From the NCBI GenBank assembly GCA_964638895.1, contig CAZWYY010000012.1, forward strand, positions 1 through 64,000: 64,000 nt of DNA, written 5' to 3'. The DNA is from JAFGGG01 sp964638895 (GTDB taxonomy: Bacteria; Spirochaetota; Spirochaetia; SZUA-6; RPPD01). This document shows, in pieces, positions 24,827-33,987 of this stretch. A model generated the notes under the pieces. That model had not been told where the DNA came from. It saw nothing but the letters and a program-made list of their open reading frames with translations, and did not search any database. Positions within the stretch are counted from its first letter, which is position 1, and the number at the start of each line of letters is the position of its first letter. The position numbers and the translations under genes are program-made.

Positions 24827-27679
24827 ATGTTCGGTTTTTTGGGATTTCTCTGGGTTTCTATAGGGGCACTGCCTCTTATCATTACATTCATACGCTTAAC
24901 GAAGATAGAGAAAAATCTTATCCCCAAGCGCATCAGAAACGGCGTTATCATCTTATTGGCCGATGTCGCCCTGCTGATCGCGATTAATGTTTTTTTCTAT
25001 TATTATACGGAAATACTCTGGTTTATTCGGTTGGGATTTGAGGGGCGATTCTTAACCTCGATATACACCCAAGGCGCCATGTTCGCGGCCGGATTTCTGA
25101 TCGCCTTTGCGTTTTTGTACGCAAACCTGCGCTACGCCCAAAAAAAACTCGCGGCCAGCGCTCCCAGGGGCGTATACCTTGTCGCGGTCTTAATCATCTC
25201 GGTCATCCACGGGGTGGCCGTCAGCGGGATTTGGTATACCTACCTGCTGTTTGCCAACCAGGCCCCCTCTACCCTGGTTGATCCGCTGTGGGGAAAGCCG
25301 GTGGGGTTTTATTTGTTCGATATCCCATTTTATACCGCGGTGCTGGACTGGGTCACCTGGCTTATCATCTCCTCCTTTCTTATCAACTTCATACCACTCT
25401 TTATCACCCCGCAGGTGCTGGAAAAGGAGTACCTGCGTTCGGACGATTTCAAACAGAAGGTCGCGCGTTTAAGAATACAGTGGTTGTTTCTGCTGGCGCT
25501 TATATTTGTTATTTATGCCGCGTATTCGTATTTGAACATCTACAATATGATGCTTACCCGGCACGGCGTGGTCAGCGGTGTGGATTTTGTGGACAACAAT
25601 TACAGGGCCATGGGGCTCTCCATAACCATCTTCGTGTACCTGGCCACGGCTTTGGTGCTGTTTTGCTGTTTGTTCATTCCTCGTCTGCGCAAACTTCTTT
25701 TAAAAAAGAAGTTCAGCCAGGCCCGGGGTACGGAGACCTTCGCGCCCAGGGTATTCATTGTTCCCGGGTCGGTGGCGGCCCTGCTTATTGTCTTCAACTT
25801 CGTTATCCCTTCCCTCCTGGGAAGCCTGGTGGTGAACCCCAACGAGATTACCGTGGAAAAACCATACATCGCAAACAGCATTGACTTTACCAGGCGCGCG
25901 TATAATATCCATGGGGAGTCCATGGATGAAAGGTTGTATAACGTGGACACCACGCTGCGCAGGTCGGTGATTGAAGAGAACGAGGGCACGCTCGACAATG
26001 TGCGGCTGTGGGACTGGCGCGCATTGATGGACAACCTGAAAGAGCAGCAGGAAATCCGCTCGTATTACTCGTTCCACGACGTTGATATCGACCGGTACAT
26101 GATCGGGGACCGGTACCGCCAGGTTATGCTGTCCGTGCGGGAGCTTGACAAGCGGAACCTGGATCCCAACTCGCAGACATGGGTAAGCCTTAAACTTAAA
26201 TACACTCACGGCATGGGCCTGGTGCTCCTGCCCGCCCATGAATTTCTGGAAGAGGGCAAGCCCAAGCTGTTGATCAAAAATATTCCGCCCGAAACCGGGT
26301 CCCTGTTCACCATAACCCGCCCCCAGATCTATTACGGGGAAGAGACAAACGACCAGGTGTATGTGCATTCCAAAGAAAAGGAGTTCGACTACCCTCTGGG
26401 CGACACCAATGTCTATACCCAGTACATGGGCAAGGGGGGAGTTCCGCTGAACTCCTTTTTCAACAGGTTTGCCTATGCCCTGAAGTTCGATGATTACCGC
26501 ATGCTTTTCTCCACATATTTTACCGATGAAACCAAGGTGCTTTTCAGACGCAATATCCTGGAAAGATTGAGGACCATCGCCCCGTTTCTGATACCCGACG
26601 GCGATCCGTACGCGGTACTCACCGCTGACGGCAGGATTATGTATATCATCGACACGTATTTTATTTCCGACTCATTCCCTTACTCGGAAAAATATAACGG
26701 TGTACTCAGTAATTTTCACGGCATCAATTATATCAGAAATTCGGTCAAGGTTACGGTGGACGCGTATGACGGTACGATTAAATTTTATATCATGGACAAA
26801 AACGATATCCTGCTCGCCACGCATATGAGAATCTTCCCCGGGTTGTTCAGCCCCTACAGCGAAATGCCGGCGGATATAAAAAAGCATATCCGCTACCCTG
26901 AGGATCTGTTTACTATTCAGGCCGATATGTACAGCACCTACCATATGGAGGAGCCGGAGGTGTTTTACCAGCGTGAGGATGTCTGGACCTTCGCCACGGA
27001 GCGGTACCGCCAGGATTTCCAGAACGTTGTTCCGTATTATGTGATGATCCAGTTCCCCGGGGACAGGCACGTCGAGTTCGTGCTGATGGTGCCCTTTACC
27101 CCCAAGAATAAAAACGTGATCAATGCCTGGATGGCCGGCCGATGTGATATTCCGCATTACGGAGAACTGGTGGTATACAAGTTTCCCAAAGGAGTGGAGG
27201 TTCTGGGGCCCAGGCAGATCGAAGCCAGGATAGACCAGAATACGGAGATGTCACAGGATATGACCCTGTGGGGACAACGCGGGTCGGAAGTGATACGCGG
27301 AAACCTGTTGGCCATACCCCTGTTCAGCAGTAATGCCCTCACCATTTTCTACGCCGAACCCATATTCCTGCAGGCCGAGGACGCCAAACTGCCGGAGATG
27401 AAACGGGTGGCGCTTGCCGACCAGGCGGACGTTGTCTGGGACCAGGAGTTTAGCGTAGCCCTAAAAAAACTTGTAGGGGATATAACGGAAACCGCCCCGC
27501 AACCCACCGCACAGGCGGCGGCCCTGCCGAATACGGCGGCGGCGAACAGGCTTCGTGATCTTTTGGCGCAAATACAAGACGCCTTTGATTCCTATAAATC
27601 CCTGGCCGCCCAGGGCCGCTTTGCGGAGGCCGGGCAGTACCTGGACAAGATAAATGAGCTTATGCAAAACCGGCAATAA
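24827..27679 (+). CDS. UPF0182-family membrane protein
   Basis: 950 residues. About seven membrane segments occupy the first 330 residues. A very large extracytoplasmic domain follows, with the family's recognisable stretches (for example YSFHDVDIDRY, SRxx-free NLDPNSQTWVSLKLKYTHG and VPFTPKNKNVINAWMAGRCD). The end is Ala/Gln-rich with a helical tail. The family is widespread but of unknown function. AAAGGAAAGGA precedes the ATG. It lies 64 bases before ftsH on the same strand; a membrane quality-control link is only inference. Confidence 0.93.
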   Translation: MFGFLGFLWVSIGALPLIITFIRLTKIEKNLIPKRIRNGVIILLADVALLIAINVFFYYYTEILWFIRLGFEGRFLTSIYTQGAMFAAGFLIAFAFLYANLRYAQKKLAASAPRGVYLVAVLIISVIHGVAVSGIWYTYLLFANQAPSTLVDPLWGKPVGFYLFDIPFYTAVLDWVTWLIISSFLINFIPLFITPQVLEKEYLRSDDFKQKVARLRIQWLFLLALIFVIYAAYSYLNIYNMMLTRHGVVSGVDFVDNNYRAMGLSITIFVYLATALVLFCCLFIPRLRKLLLKKKFSQARGTETFAPRVFIVPGSVAALLIVFNFVIPSLLGSLVVNPNEITVEKPYIANSIDFTRRAYNIHGESMDERLYNVDTTLRRSVIEENEGTLDNVRLWDWRALMDNLKEQQEIRSYYSFHDVDIDRYMIGDRYRQVMLSVRELDKRNLDPNSQTWVSLKLKYTHGMGLVLLPAHEFLEEGKPKLLIKNIPPETGSLFTITRPQIYYGEETNDQVYVHSKEKEFDYPLGDTNVYTQYMGKGGVPLNSFFNRFAYALKFDDYRMLFSTYFTDETKVLFRRNILERLRTIAPFLIPDGDPYAVLTADGRIMYIIDTYFISDSFPYSEKYNGVLSNFHGINYIRNSVKVTVDAYDGTIKFYIMDKNDILLATHMRIFPGLFSPYSEMPADIKKHIRYPEDLFTIQADMYSTYHMEEPEVFYQREDVWTFATERYRQDFQNVVPYYVMIQFPGDRHVEFVLMVPFTPKNKNVINAWMAGRCDIPHYGELVVYKFPKGVEVLGPRQIEARIDQNTEMSQDMTLWGQRGSEVIRGNLLAIPLFSSNALTIFYAEPIFLQAEDAKLPEMKRVALADQADVVWDQEFSVALKKLVGDITETAPQPTAQAAALPNTAAANRLRDLLAQIQDAFDSYKSLAAQGRFAEAGQYLDKINELMQNRQ

Positions 27680-27743
27680 AAAACAACCAATTTTGTCTGT
27701 ACTGTGAGGAAGTTAAGCAGTACATTATTGAGGGAGAATAGAT

Positions 27744-29600
27744 ATGAATAATCAACCTCCGCAGAATCAGAACCAGGGTGGGCCGCCCCAAAGGCCTGCC
27801 GGACTGTCAAACACATGGAAGATCATCGGAGTGATATTCGTTGTTTCGCTGCTTTTCCCGTGGATAAGCACGTTCTTTTTCGGCGGACCAAATACCATCA
27901 GTTATACGGATTTCAAACAGGACATCAAAGACGGCAGTATAAAAAAGATCACCATGAAGGGGGACGAGGTCCAAGGGGTAATACAGCAGGCATCGGGCGG
28001 TAAAGGGGAACAGAATTTCGTTACCTACCTTCCGGCCTACAATGATCCCGAGTTGGCGGGGTTGTTGAAAGACGCCAACGTGGAAGTATATACGGAATCC
28101 TCACAGGGAACGCCCTGGCTTGCCATCCTGATTAATTTTCTACCCCTGCTTTTGATCTTCGGATTTTTCTACTACTCCTACCGGCGCATGCAGGGCCAGA
28201 ACAACCAGATATTCGGGGTGGGGAGAAGCAGGGCCAAGCTTTATGAGCGCAAAAAGGTGAATACCACCTTTAAGGATGTGGGCGGGATAGACCAGGTAAA
28301 GGATGAGCTGACCGAGATCATTTCGTACCTCAGGAACCCGCGTCAGTACAGCAAGATCGGGGCCAGGGCGCCCAAGGGCGTGCTTCTGGTGGGTCCGCCC
28401 GGTACGGGGAAAACACTGCTGGCCCGGGCGGTTGCGGGTGAGGCCGATGTGCCTTTTTTCAGCGTTACCGGCTCGGATTTTATGGAAATGTTCGTGGGCG
28501 TGGGCGCCTCGCGTGTCCGCAGTCTGTTCAGTGACGCCAAGCGCAGCACCCCCAGCATTATTTTTATCGACGAGCTTGATTCCATCGGCAGGCACAGGGG
28601 CGCCGGCCTGGGCGGGGGCCATGATGAACGTGAGCAGACCCTAAACCAGCTTCTCTCCGAAATGGACGGTTTTGAACCGAATGAGGGCGTTGTTATAATC
28701 GCGGCCACCAACCGGCCGGATATTCTTGATCCCGCCCTGCTTCGGCCCGGACGGTTTGACCGCAGGATCACCGTGGACCTTCCCACCCTAAGTGAGCGCC
28801 AGGCCATCCTGGCCCTGCATGCACGGAACAAGCCCCTGCAAAAGAACGTCAGCCTGAAAGAGGCAGCGCAGGGTACCCCGGGGTTCAGCGGCGCCGACCT
28901 GTTCAACCTGTTAAACGAGGCCGCGCTCCTGGCCGCCCGCAAGAAAAAGGACACCATCGGCCCTGATGAGATGTCCGATGCGCGCGATAAAATCATCATG
29001 GGCCTTGAGCGCCCCAATCTGGTGCTGACCGAAGAAGAGAAAAAAATTATCGCCTTTCACGAGGCCGGTCATACCTTGCTGGCGGCCTTGCTGCCGAATG
29101 CCGATCCCATTCATAAGGTATCCCTGATCCCCCGCAGCATGAGCCTGGGGGTCACCCAGCAGCTTCCGGAAAAGGACAGGTACATCTTTGAGCGCGAGTA
29201 CCTCATGGATAAACTGACCGTGATGATGGGCGGCCGGGTGGCCGAAGAACTCATTTTCAATACCGTAACAAGTGGCTCGGAAAATGATTTAAGGGAGGCC
29301 ACCAAGATCGCCCGCAGGATGGTGCTGCAATGGGGCATGGGCCAGGGGATGAATAATATTTCACTGGGTGATGAGCATCAGCATATTTTCCTGGGCGAAG
29401 AGATAGGCAGACCGCGTGAATACAGCGAGGAAACCGCCCGCCAGGTGGACGCGGGCATCAAGGCCATTCTTGACGGGGTGTATAAAAAGGCCCGCGATCT
29501 TGTGAAAAACAATAACGACAAACTTGAAAAAATCGCCAAGGCCCTGCTTAAAAAGGAAGTACTTACCGGGAAAGAGGTAAAAAAACTGATTACCGCCTAG
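27744..29600 (+). CDS. ftsH: ATP-dependent zinc metalloprotease FtsH
   Basis: 618 residues. A Gln/Pro-rich N-terminus, membrane segments at about 25-46 and 124-144, then an AAA+ domain with Walker A GPPGTGKT (217-224) and Walker B IIFIDE (272-277), the SRH arginine region (LLRPGRFDR), and the zinc site HEAGH (439-443). It degrades unfolded membrane and short-lived cytoplasmic proteins as a hexamer. GAGGGAGAAT precedes the ATG. Its stop overlaps by four bases the stop of a convergent small gene. Confidence 0.97.
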   Translation: MNNQPPQNQNQGGPPQRPAGLSNTWKIIGVIFVVSLLFPWISTFFFGGPNTISYTDFKQDIKDGSIKKITMKGDEVQGVIQQASGGKGEQNFVTYLPAYNDPELAGLLKDANVEVYTESSQGTPWLAILINFLPLLLIFGFFYYSYRRMQGQNNQIFGVGRSRAKLYERKKVNTTFKDVGGIDQVKDELTEIISYLRNPRQYSKIGARAPKGVLLVGPPGTGKTLLARAVAGEADVPFFSVTGSDFMEMFVGVGASRVRSLFSDAKRSTPSIIFIDELDSIGRHRGAGLGGGHDEREQTLNQLLSEMDGFEPNEGVVIIAATNRPDILDPALLRPGRFDRRITVDLPTLSERQAILALHARNKPLQKNVSLKEAAQGTPGFSGADLFNLLNEAALLAARKKKDTIGPDEMSDARDKIIMGLERPNLVLTEEEKKIIAFHEAGHTLLAALLPNADPIHKVSLIPRSMSLGVTQQLPEKDRYIFEREYLMDKLTVMMGGRVAEELIFNTVTSGSENDLREATKIARRMVLQWGMGQGMNNISLGDEHQHIFLGEEIGRPREYSEETARQVDAGIKAILDGVYKKARDLVKNNNDKLEKIAKALLKKEVLTGKEVKKLITA

Positions 29601-29896
29601 GGCGTGTTGAATGCGGGGTCCACCTTGATATTGTTTATAATCGCGGAATCCTTGTCCGTTTTAAGCCGGATAATCTCCTCCGCCCTGGATTTTTCCCTTT
29701 CGTTATTGAGTTTTCCGAATATTTCGATCTTCTTTTTGCCGGACAGTGCCGTATCGCCGATTGTGATTGAAATATTCGTGGTATCGGTTAATTCCGGGTC
29801 CTCCCTGAGGGCCGCCAGCAGTTTCTCATGCAACTCCTTGTGACCCTCTTCCGGACCCATATTCGCCATGCTTCTAAAGCGTTCGTTACCCCGCAT
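29597..29896 (-). CDS. Small BON-like protein, hypothetical
   Basis: 99 residues, starting at an ATG with GGAGGT six bases upstream. After a short polar N-terminus the pattern helix (HEKLLAALREDP) - strand (NISITIGD) - strand (KKIEIFGKLNN) - helix (SRAEEIIRLKTD) - strand (IINNIKVDP) resembles a BON domain, a small lipid- or ligand-binding fold. No signal peptide, so it should be cytoplasmic. It converges on ftsH with overlapping stop codons. The domain call is by eye. Confidence 0.6.
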   Translation of the reverse strand: MRGNERFRSMANMGPEEGHKELHEKLLAALREDPELTDTTNISITIGDTALSGKKKIEIFGKLNNEREKSRAEEIIRLKTDKDSAIINNIKVDPAFNTP

Positions 29897-29981
29897 ATCT
29901 ACCTCCGATCTTTTGGTTTCTTTCAATGTACTGATATAAGCGCGGAGACGACATGGTAAGAATCCTGAATTTCCTGACCTC

Positions 29982-30004
29982 ATTCCATGGCATAAACATG
30001 GAAT
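29982..30004. promoter_or_regulatory. Inverted repeat, possible operator
   Basis: ATTCCATG and CATGGAAT form a perfect 8-bp inverted repeat around a 7-base AT-rich centre. It lies in the 172-base divergent gap between the small BON-like gene and the aldo/keto reductase. It has no T-run, so an operator is more likely than a terminator. Confidence 0.35.
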
Positions 30005-30068
30005 CCAATCAATAAAAAGGTGAAATGGCTCATTGTTTGTGAAATCCTGCAGCGGTAGGTTATGTCAA

Positions 30069-30902
30069 ATGTCGATCAAAACAATCACCGAACAGGTAAG
30101 GCTATATAATAACGTGGATATGCCGGCTGTCGGTTTCGGCGTATTCCTGATAAAACCCGGCAGGGAGACAATACAGTGCGTAGAGGAGGCCCTTAAGGCC
30201 GGCTACCGTTCCATAGATACCGCCACGTTTTATGAGAACGAGGCGGATGTGGGACGGGCCATACGGCAGAGCGGCATTCCCAGAGAAGAGTTGTTCGTCA
30301 CTACCAAGGTGTGGCCCACGGACCAGGGCTATGACCAAACACTTCGTGCTTTCCATAATAGTCTGGAAAAGCTGCAGACCGGATACATTGATCTTTATCT
30401 TATCCACTGGCCCAGGGAATCGAAAAGCGTGGAGACCTGGAAGGCATTGGAAATCCTGTATAAAAATAAAGAGGTCAGGGCCATAGGATTGAGTAATTAC
30501 ACCATCCGGCACATTGAGCGCTTAAGGGAACACTGGGAAATACCCGCCATGGTCAACCAGATCGAATATCACCCATACCTGCAGCAGCCGGATCTCGTCC
30601 GTTTCTGTCAACGAAACGTGATTCATGTTGAAGCCTGGAGTCCGCTGATGCGGGGTGAGGTCCTATATAACACCACCATCAAGAACCTGGCCGCCAAATA
30701 CGAAAGAACACCCGCCCAGGTTACCCTGCGCTGGGAGCTGCAGAAGGGCATTGTAGTGATTCCCAAATCCGTGCATAAAAAAAGGATTATCGAAAACCGC
30801 AACCTATTCGACTTCTCCATTTCTGAGGCTGATATAAAAAAAATAGACGCCCTGGACAAGGGAGAGCGCATCGGCCCTGATCCGAGTACCATTAATTTTT
30901 AA
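30069..30902 (+). CDS. Aldo/keto reductase
   Basis: 277 residues, an NADPH-dependent TIM-barrel reductase. The catalytic tetrad is visible: Asp50 and Tyr55 (SIDTATFYENE), Lys80 (VTTKVWP) and His113 (LIHWP), with the cofactor segment VVIPKSVHKKRI near the end. It resembles the bacterial 2,5-diketo-gluconate/methylglyoxal reductase group; the natural substrate is unknown. The start at 30069 is preferred over a TTG/ATG-type extension 36 bases upstream because family members begin here. It converges on the GH65 fusion gene with an 11-base overlap. Confidence 0.9.
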   Translation: MSIKTITEQVRLYNNVDMPAVGFGVFLIKPGRETIQCVEEALKAGYRSIDTATFYENEADVGRAIRQSGIPREELFVTTKVWPTDQGYDQTLRAFHNSLEKLQTGYIDLYLIHWPRESKSVETWKALEILYKNKEVRAIGLSNYTIRHIERLREHWEIPAMVNQIEYHPYLQQPDLVRFCQRNVIHVEAWSPLMRGEVLYNTTIKNLAAKYERTPAQVTLRWELQKGIVVIPKSVHKKRIIENRNLFDFSISEADIKKIDALDKGERIGPDPSTINF

Positions 30903-33900
30903 GGGATGTGACGGCGGCGCCCCTTTCATCACAGGAATACGCATACCACCGGTTTTTATATATGAATTTGAAAGAGAGTTTTTTCCAATGCGGGGGCAGA
31001 TGCGGACGGGCGGTCGGTACGGCGCCGTGCAGATCGATTCCGGCCAGGGCCCGCATAATAATATCAAGGGTACCCCCCATTACTCCGCAGTGGATGCCCT
31101 CCGCCGTGGTCCCGCCCTGAATATCATGCACATCGCTTTCAAGAGCGATTAAAAAACCATGCCACATTTCCCGGCTTCTGTCGGTGTATTTCAGCACAAA
31201 GGAATGAACCACATGGGCCAGGGTAGAACCGCTGCTGGAACGCGGGACATAGTAGTCATAATTGGCAAGCAGCAGCCTATCGGCGTCCTCCACCTTATAC
31301 CCCAGCTGCTCCAGTATCTCCTTCACCTGTGGGGGAGACAACAGATAGAAAAGCATCAGCACATCGGCCTGCTTATTGATTTTATAACGGTCCGGTGAAT
31401 CGTCTTCAGATTTAAGGATACGGTCAAGCCTTTGTATATTATTATACTTTCGCCGGTACTTCTCCCAGTCGAGTTCCTTGAGGTTCATGTAGCCCGTGAA
31501 CTGGGAGATCAGGCCATGCGCATCAATGTGCACGCAAAGCAGTCCGCTTATTTTTTGCCACTCCTCGCGCTCATCCATGGAGAACCCTGTTTTCCCTTCA
31601 AGTGCGCGCAGTACGTCACCGGGCGTATGGGCTAGCAGCTCGGCGGTCCTGCGCAGCACCCAGGCAACCATAATATTGGTATAGGCATTGTCATCAAAAC
31701 CTCCCCTGTCCGCATCAGGATACTTTTCATGAAACTCATCCGGCCCCATAACACCCCGGATGTGATACCGTTTGTCCCGCGCGTCAAAGGAGGCGATGCT
31801 GGTCCAGAACCGGGCGATCTCCACCAACATCTCCAGTCCGTATGAATGTAGAAACTCCTTATCGGCGGTATATTCACAATAGGTGATGATATTATAACAC
31901 ACGGCCAGCGATATATGCCGCTGCAGACTGCTTAAGTCCGGATCCCACCCGCCGGAAACCGGGTTGTAATGGAGTGTTTGTGACTCTTCTTTTCCGCTGT
32001 CCGCGGACTGCCACGGAAACATGGCGCCCTTATACCCGTGCGCGGCGGCATACTCCCGCGCCGCGTCAAGCCGATAATACCGGTATAAAAGCTGGGAACG
32101 GGCAATAGCGGGAAAATGCAGGATATAAAACGGCAGGATAAAAAGCGTGTCCCAGAAAATATGCCCCCGGTAGGCCTCTCCGTGCAGCCCCCTGGCCGGG
32201 ATCCCGGTGTTTTTCAGGCAGGTATGCGCGGATGCTGCCACCAGCAGATGATAACTGTGCAGGCGCACTATTTTCTGGGAGAACCGGTCCCCGGTAATGT
32301 CAACATCCATCTTTTCCCACAACGAGTGCCAGCGTTTTTTATGCCGCGAAAACAACCGGGCGTAGTTCCCCATTTTTTTCAAGTCGGAAAGCGCGGCGGC
32401 CTGGGGATCGGGAACCTCCGTATCCAAAGAGGTATAGATACTAACCAGTTTTTCCACAACAACAGGCCGCCCCCGGACCGCGCGCACCTCGAAAATCTCG
32501 GAGATGAACCCGCTGCGTTTATGCACATGGACCGGTCCGGCCAAAACCTTCTTATTGCGGTATACCCTGGTGGCGGAGTTCATATAAATACGCACGCGCG
32601 ATGTGACGGTTTCCGTCACCAGGCATATACCGGGGGAACAAGCGCCCGCCTCTACGGGGGAAAGATGATTGGAGTTGAGGTTACGGTAGCGCTGCACCCC
32701 GTTATTATATACGGTCCCGTCCAATGCTGATTTCACGGCTATGCGCGCCGAATAATTGTGGGGAATGATAATGTACTTCAGGGCCACACAGTGGGGGTTG
32801 TCCATACTGGCGATGCGATAGCTTTCCACAGTGGTAATCCTGCCGGCTTTGTCCCTGAAGGTGATGACCCTTTTCATCTCCGCATTATACATATCAAGAC
32901 TGTGCTCATACTCCAGGATCTCGGCCTCAAACGGATAGATGTTGTGGGAGCCGCCGATATTCAACTCCAGCAGCAGCCAGTTAGGGCAGTTCACCAGATC
33001 GTTGTTTTCGATGGACCTGCCGTGAATACGGGTGGACAGCCTGTTGTACACCCCGGCGATATAGGTTCCCGGATAGTGGGTTTCAGAACCACGTTCATTA
33101 AGGCAACATCCCCGGGTACCCAGGTATCCGTTGCCGACTGTGGTGAGGGACTCGCGCAGCTTCTCGACCTCCGGATCAAAATCCCTGAAACGCAGAATCC
33201 AATTTTCCCCGGCCAGCCCCTTTTCAAACCACCGGCGTATCCGCTCGTAATTCAGTTGATCCAGGCCGGTTACCACCATATCCGCGCCGTGTGCGTATAA
33301 CCGCTTTTCATTTTGATGACGCGCGATGCCGATAACCAGGCTGAAATTCCCATCCACCCCGGCCTCCACCCCGGTAAGCGCGTCTTCGGCCATGGCGCAT
33401 TCGGCGGGCGAAAGCCCAATCTTCTCGGCGGCGGTGACAAACAGATCCCCGTGGGGCTTACTTCGTAATCCCAGCTCTGCGGCCGTATTGCCGTCCACCA
33501 CCGCCCGGAACAGCCCGTGCAAGCCCATGTGTTTCAGAATAAACGACCCATTCTTACTGGAGGTGGCAACCCCGGTTTTAATGCCCCGCTCTCCGAGTTC
33601 CTTGATAAACTCAACCGCGTGGGGATACGCATCCACCCCTTCCCGTTCGATCAGCGCCCGGAACAGCTTGTTCTTTCGGTTCCCCACCCCGCATACGGTA
33701 TTTTGCCGCGGATCATCCTCCGGCTTTCCGTAGGGGATCTCAATGCCGCGCGACTCAAGAAACGTCTTTACGCCCTCGTACCGTGAGCGGCCGTCCACAT
33801 AGGGGATATAGTCCCTTTCATATTCGAAGGGCACGAAGTCTGCGGCGCGGCCGCCGTCGTAATCAGGGCCTTTTCCCTTGAGATACGTATCAAATACCTG

Positions 33901-33978
33901 TTTCCAGGCCTGAAAATGAAGCTTGGCGGTTTGGGTGATTACCCCGTCCAGATCGAAGATTATGCCCTTAAACTGCAT
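30892..33978 (-). CDS. Beta-phosphoglucomutase / GH65 disaccharide phosphorylase fusion
   Basis: 1028 residues. Residues 1 to about 245 are a HAD beta-phosphoglucomutase (FDLDGVITQT with Asp8 and Asp10, GVATSSKNG, AMAEDALTGVEAG). Residues about 265-1028 are a glycoside hydrolase family 65 phosphorylase: general-acid Glu748 in MGPDEFHE, phosphate-binding SSSGSTLAH near 915-922, and the GGTTAEGIHCGVMGG stretch. GH65 enzymes cleave trehalose, maltose, kojibiose or similar with phosphate to glucose plus beta-glucose-1-phosphate, which the fused mutase turns into glucose-6-phosphate. The exact disaccharide cannot be read. The trehalose-phosphatase-like gene lies ten bases upstream on the same strand. 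Confidence 0.92.
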   Translation of the reverse strand: MQFKGIIFDLDGVITQTAKLHFQAWKQVFDTYLKGKGPDYDGGRAADFVPFEYERDYIPYVDGRSRYEGVKTFLESRGIEIPYGKPEDDPRQNTVCGVGNRKNKLFRALIEREGVDAYPHAVEFIKELGERGIKTGVATSSKNGSFILKHMGLHGLFRAVVDGNTAAELGLRSKPHGDLFVTAAEKIGLSPAECAMAEDALTGVEAGVDGNFSLVIGIARHQNEKRLYAHGADMVVTGLDQLNYERIRRWFEKGLAGENWILRFRDFDPEVEKLRESLTTVGNGYLGTRGCCLNERGSETHYPGTYIAGVYNRLSTRIHGRSIENNDLVNCPNWLLLELNIGGSHNIYPFEAEILEYEHSLDMYNAEMKRVITFRDKAGRITTVESYRIASMDNPHCVALKYIIIPHNYSARIAVKSALDGTVYNNGVQRYRNLNSNHLSPVEAGACSPGICLVTETVTSRVRIYMNSATRVYRNKKVLAGPVHVHKRSGFISEIFEVRAVRGRPVVVEKLVSIYTSLDTEVPDPQAAALSDLKKMGNYARLFSRHKKRWHSLWEKMDVDITGDRFSQKIVRLHSYHLLVAASAHTCLKNTGIPARGLHGEAYRGHIFWDTLFILPFYILHFPAIARSQLLYRYYRLDAAREYAAAHGYKGAMFPWQSADSGKEESQTLHYNPVSGGWDPDLSSLQRHISLAVCYNIITYCEYTADKEFLHSYGLEMLVEIARFWTSIASFDARDKRYHIRGVMGPDEFHEKYPDADRGGFDDNAYTNIMVAWVLRRTAELLAHTPGDVLRALEGKTGFSMDEREEWQKISGLLCVHIDAHGLISQFTGYMNLKELDWEKYRRKYNNIQRLDRILKSEDDSPDRYKINKQADVLMLFYLLSPPQVKEILEQLGYKVEDADRLLLANYDYYVPRSSSGSTLAHVVHSFVLKYTDRSREMWHGFLIALESDVHDIQGGTTAEGIHCGVMGGTLDIIMRALAGIDLHGAVPTARPHLPPHWKKLSFKFIYKNRWYAYSCDERGAAVTSLKN

Positions 33979-33987
33979 AAGCCGGCG

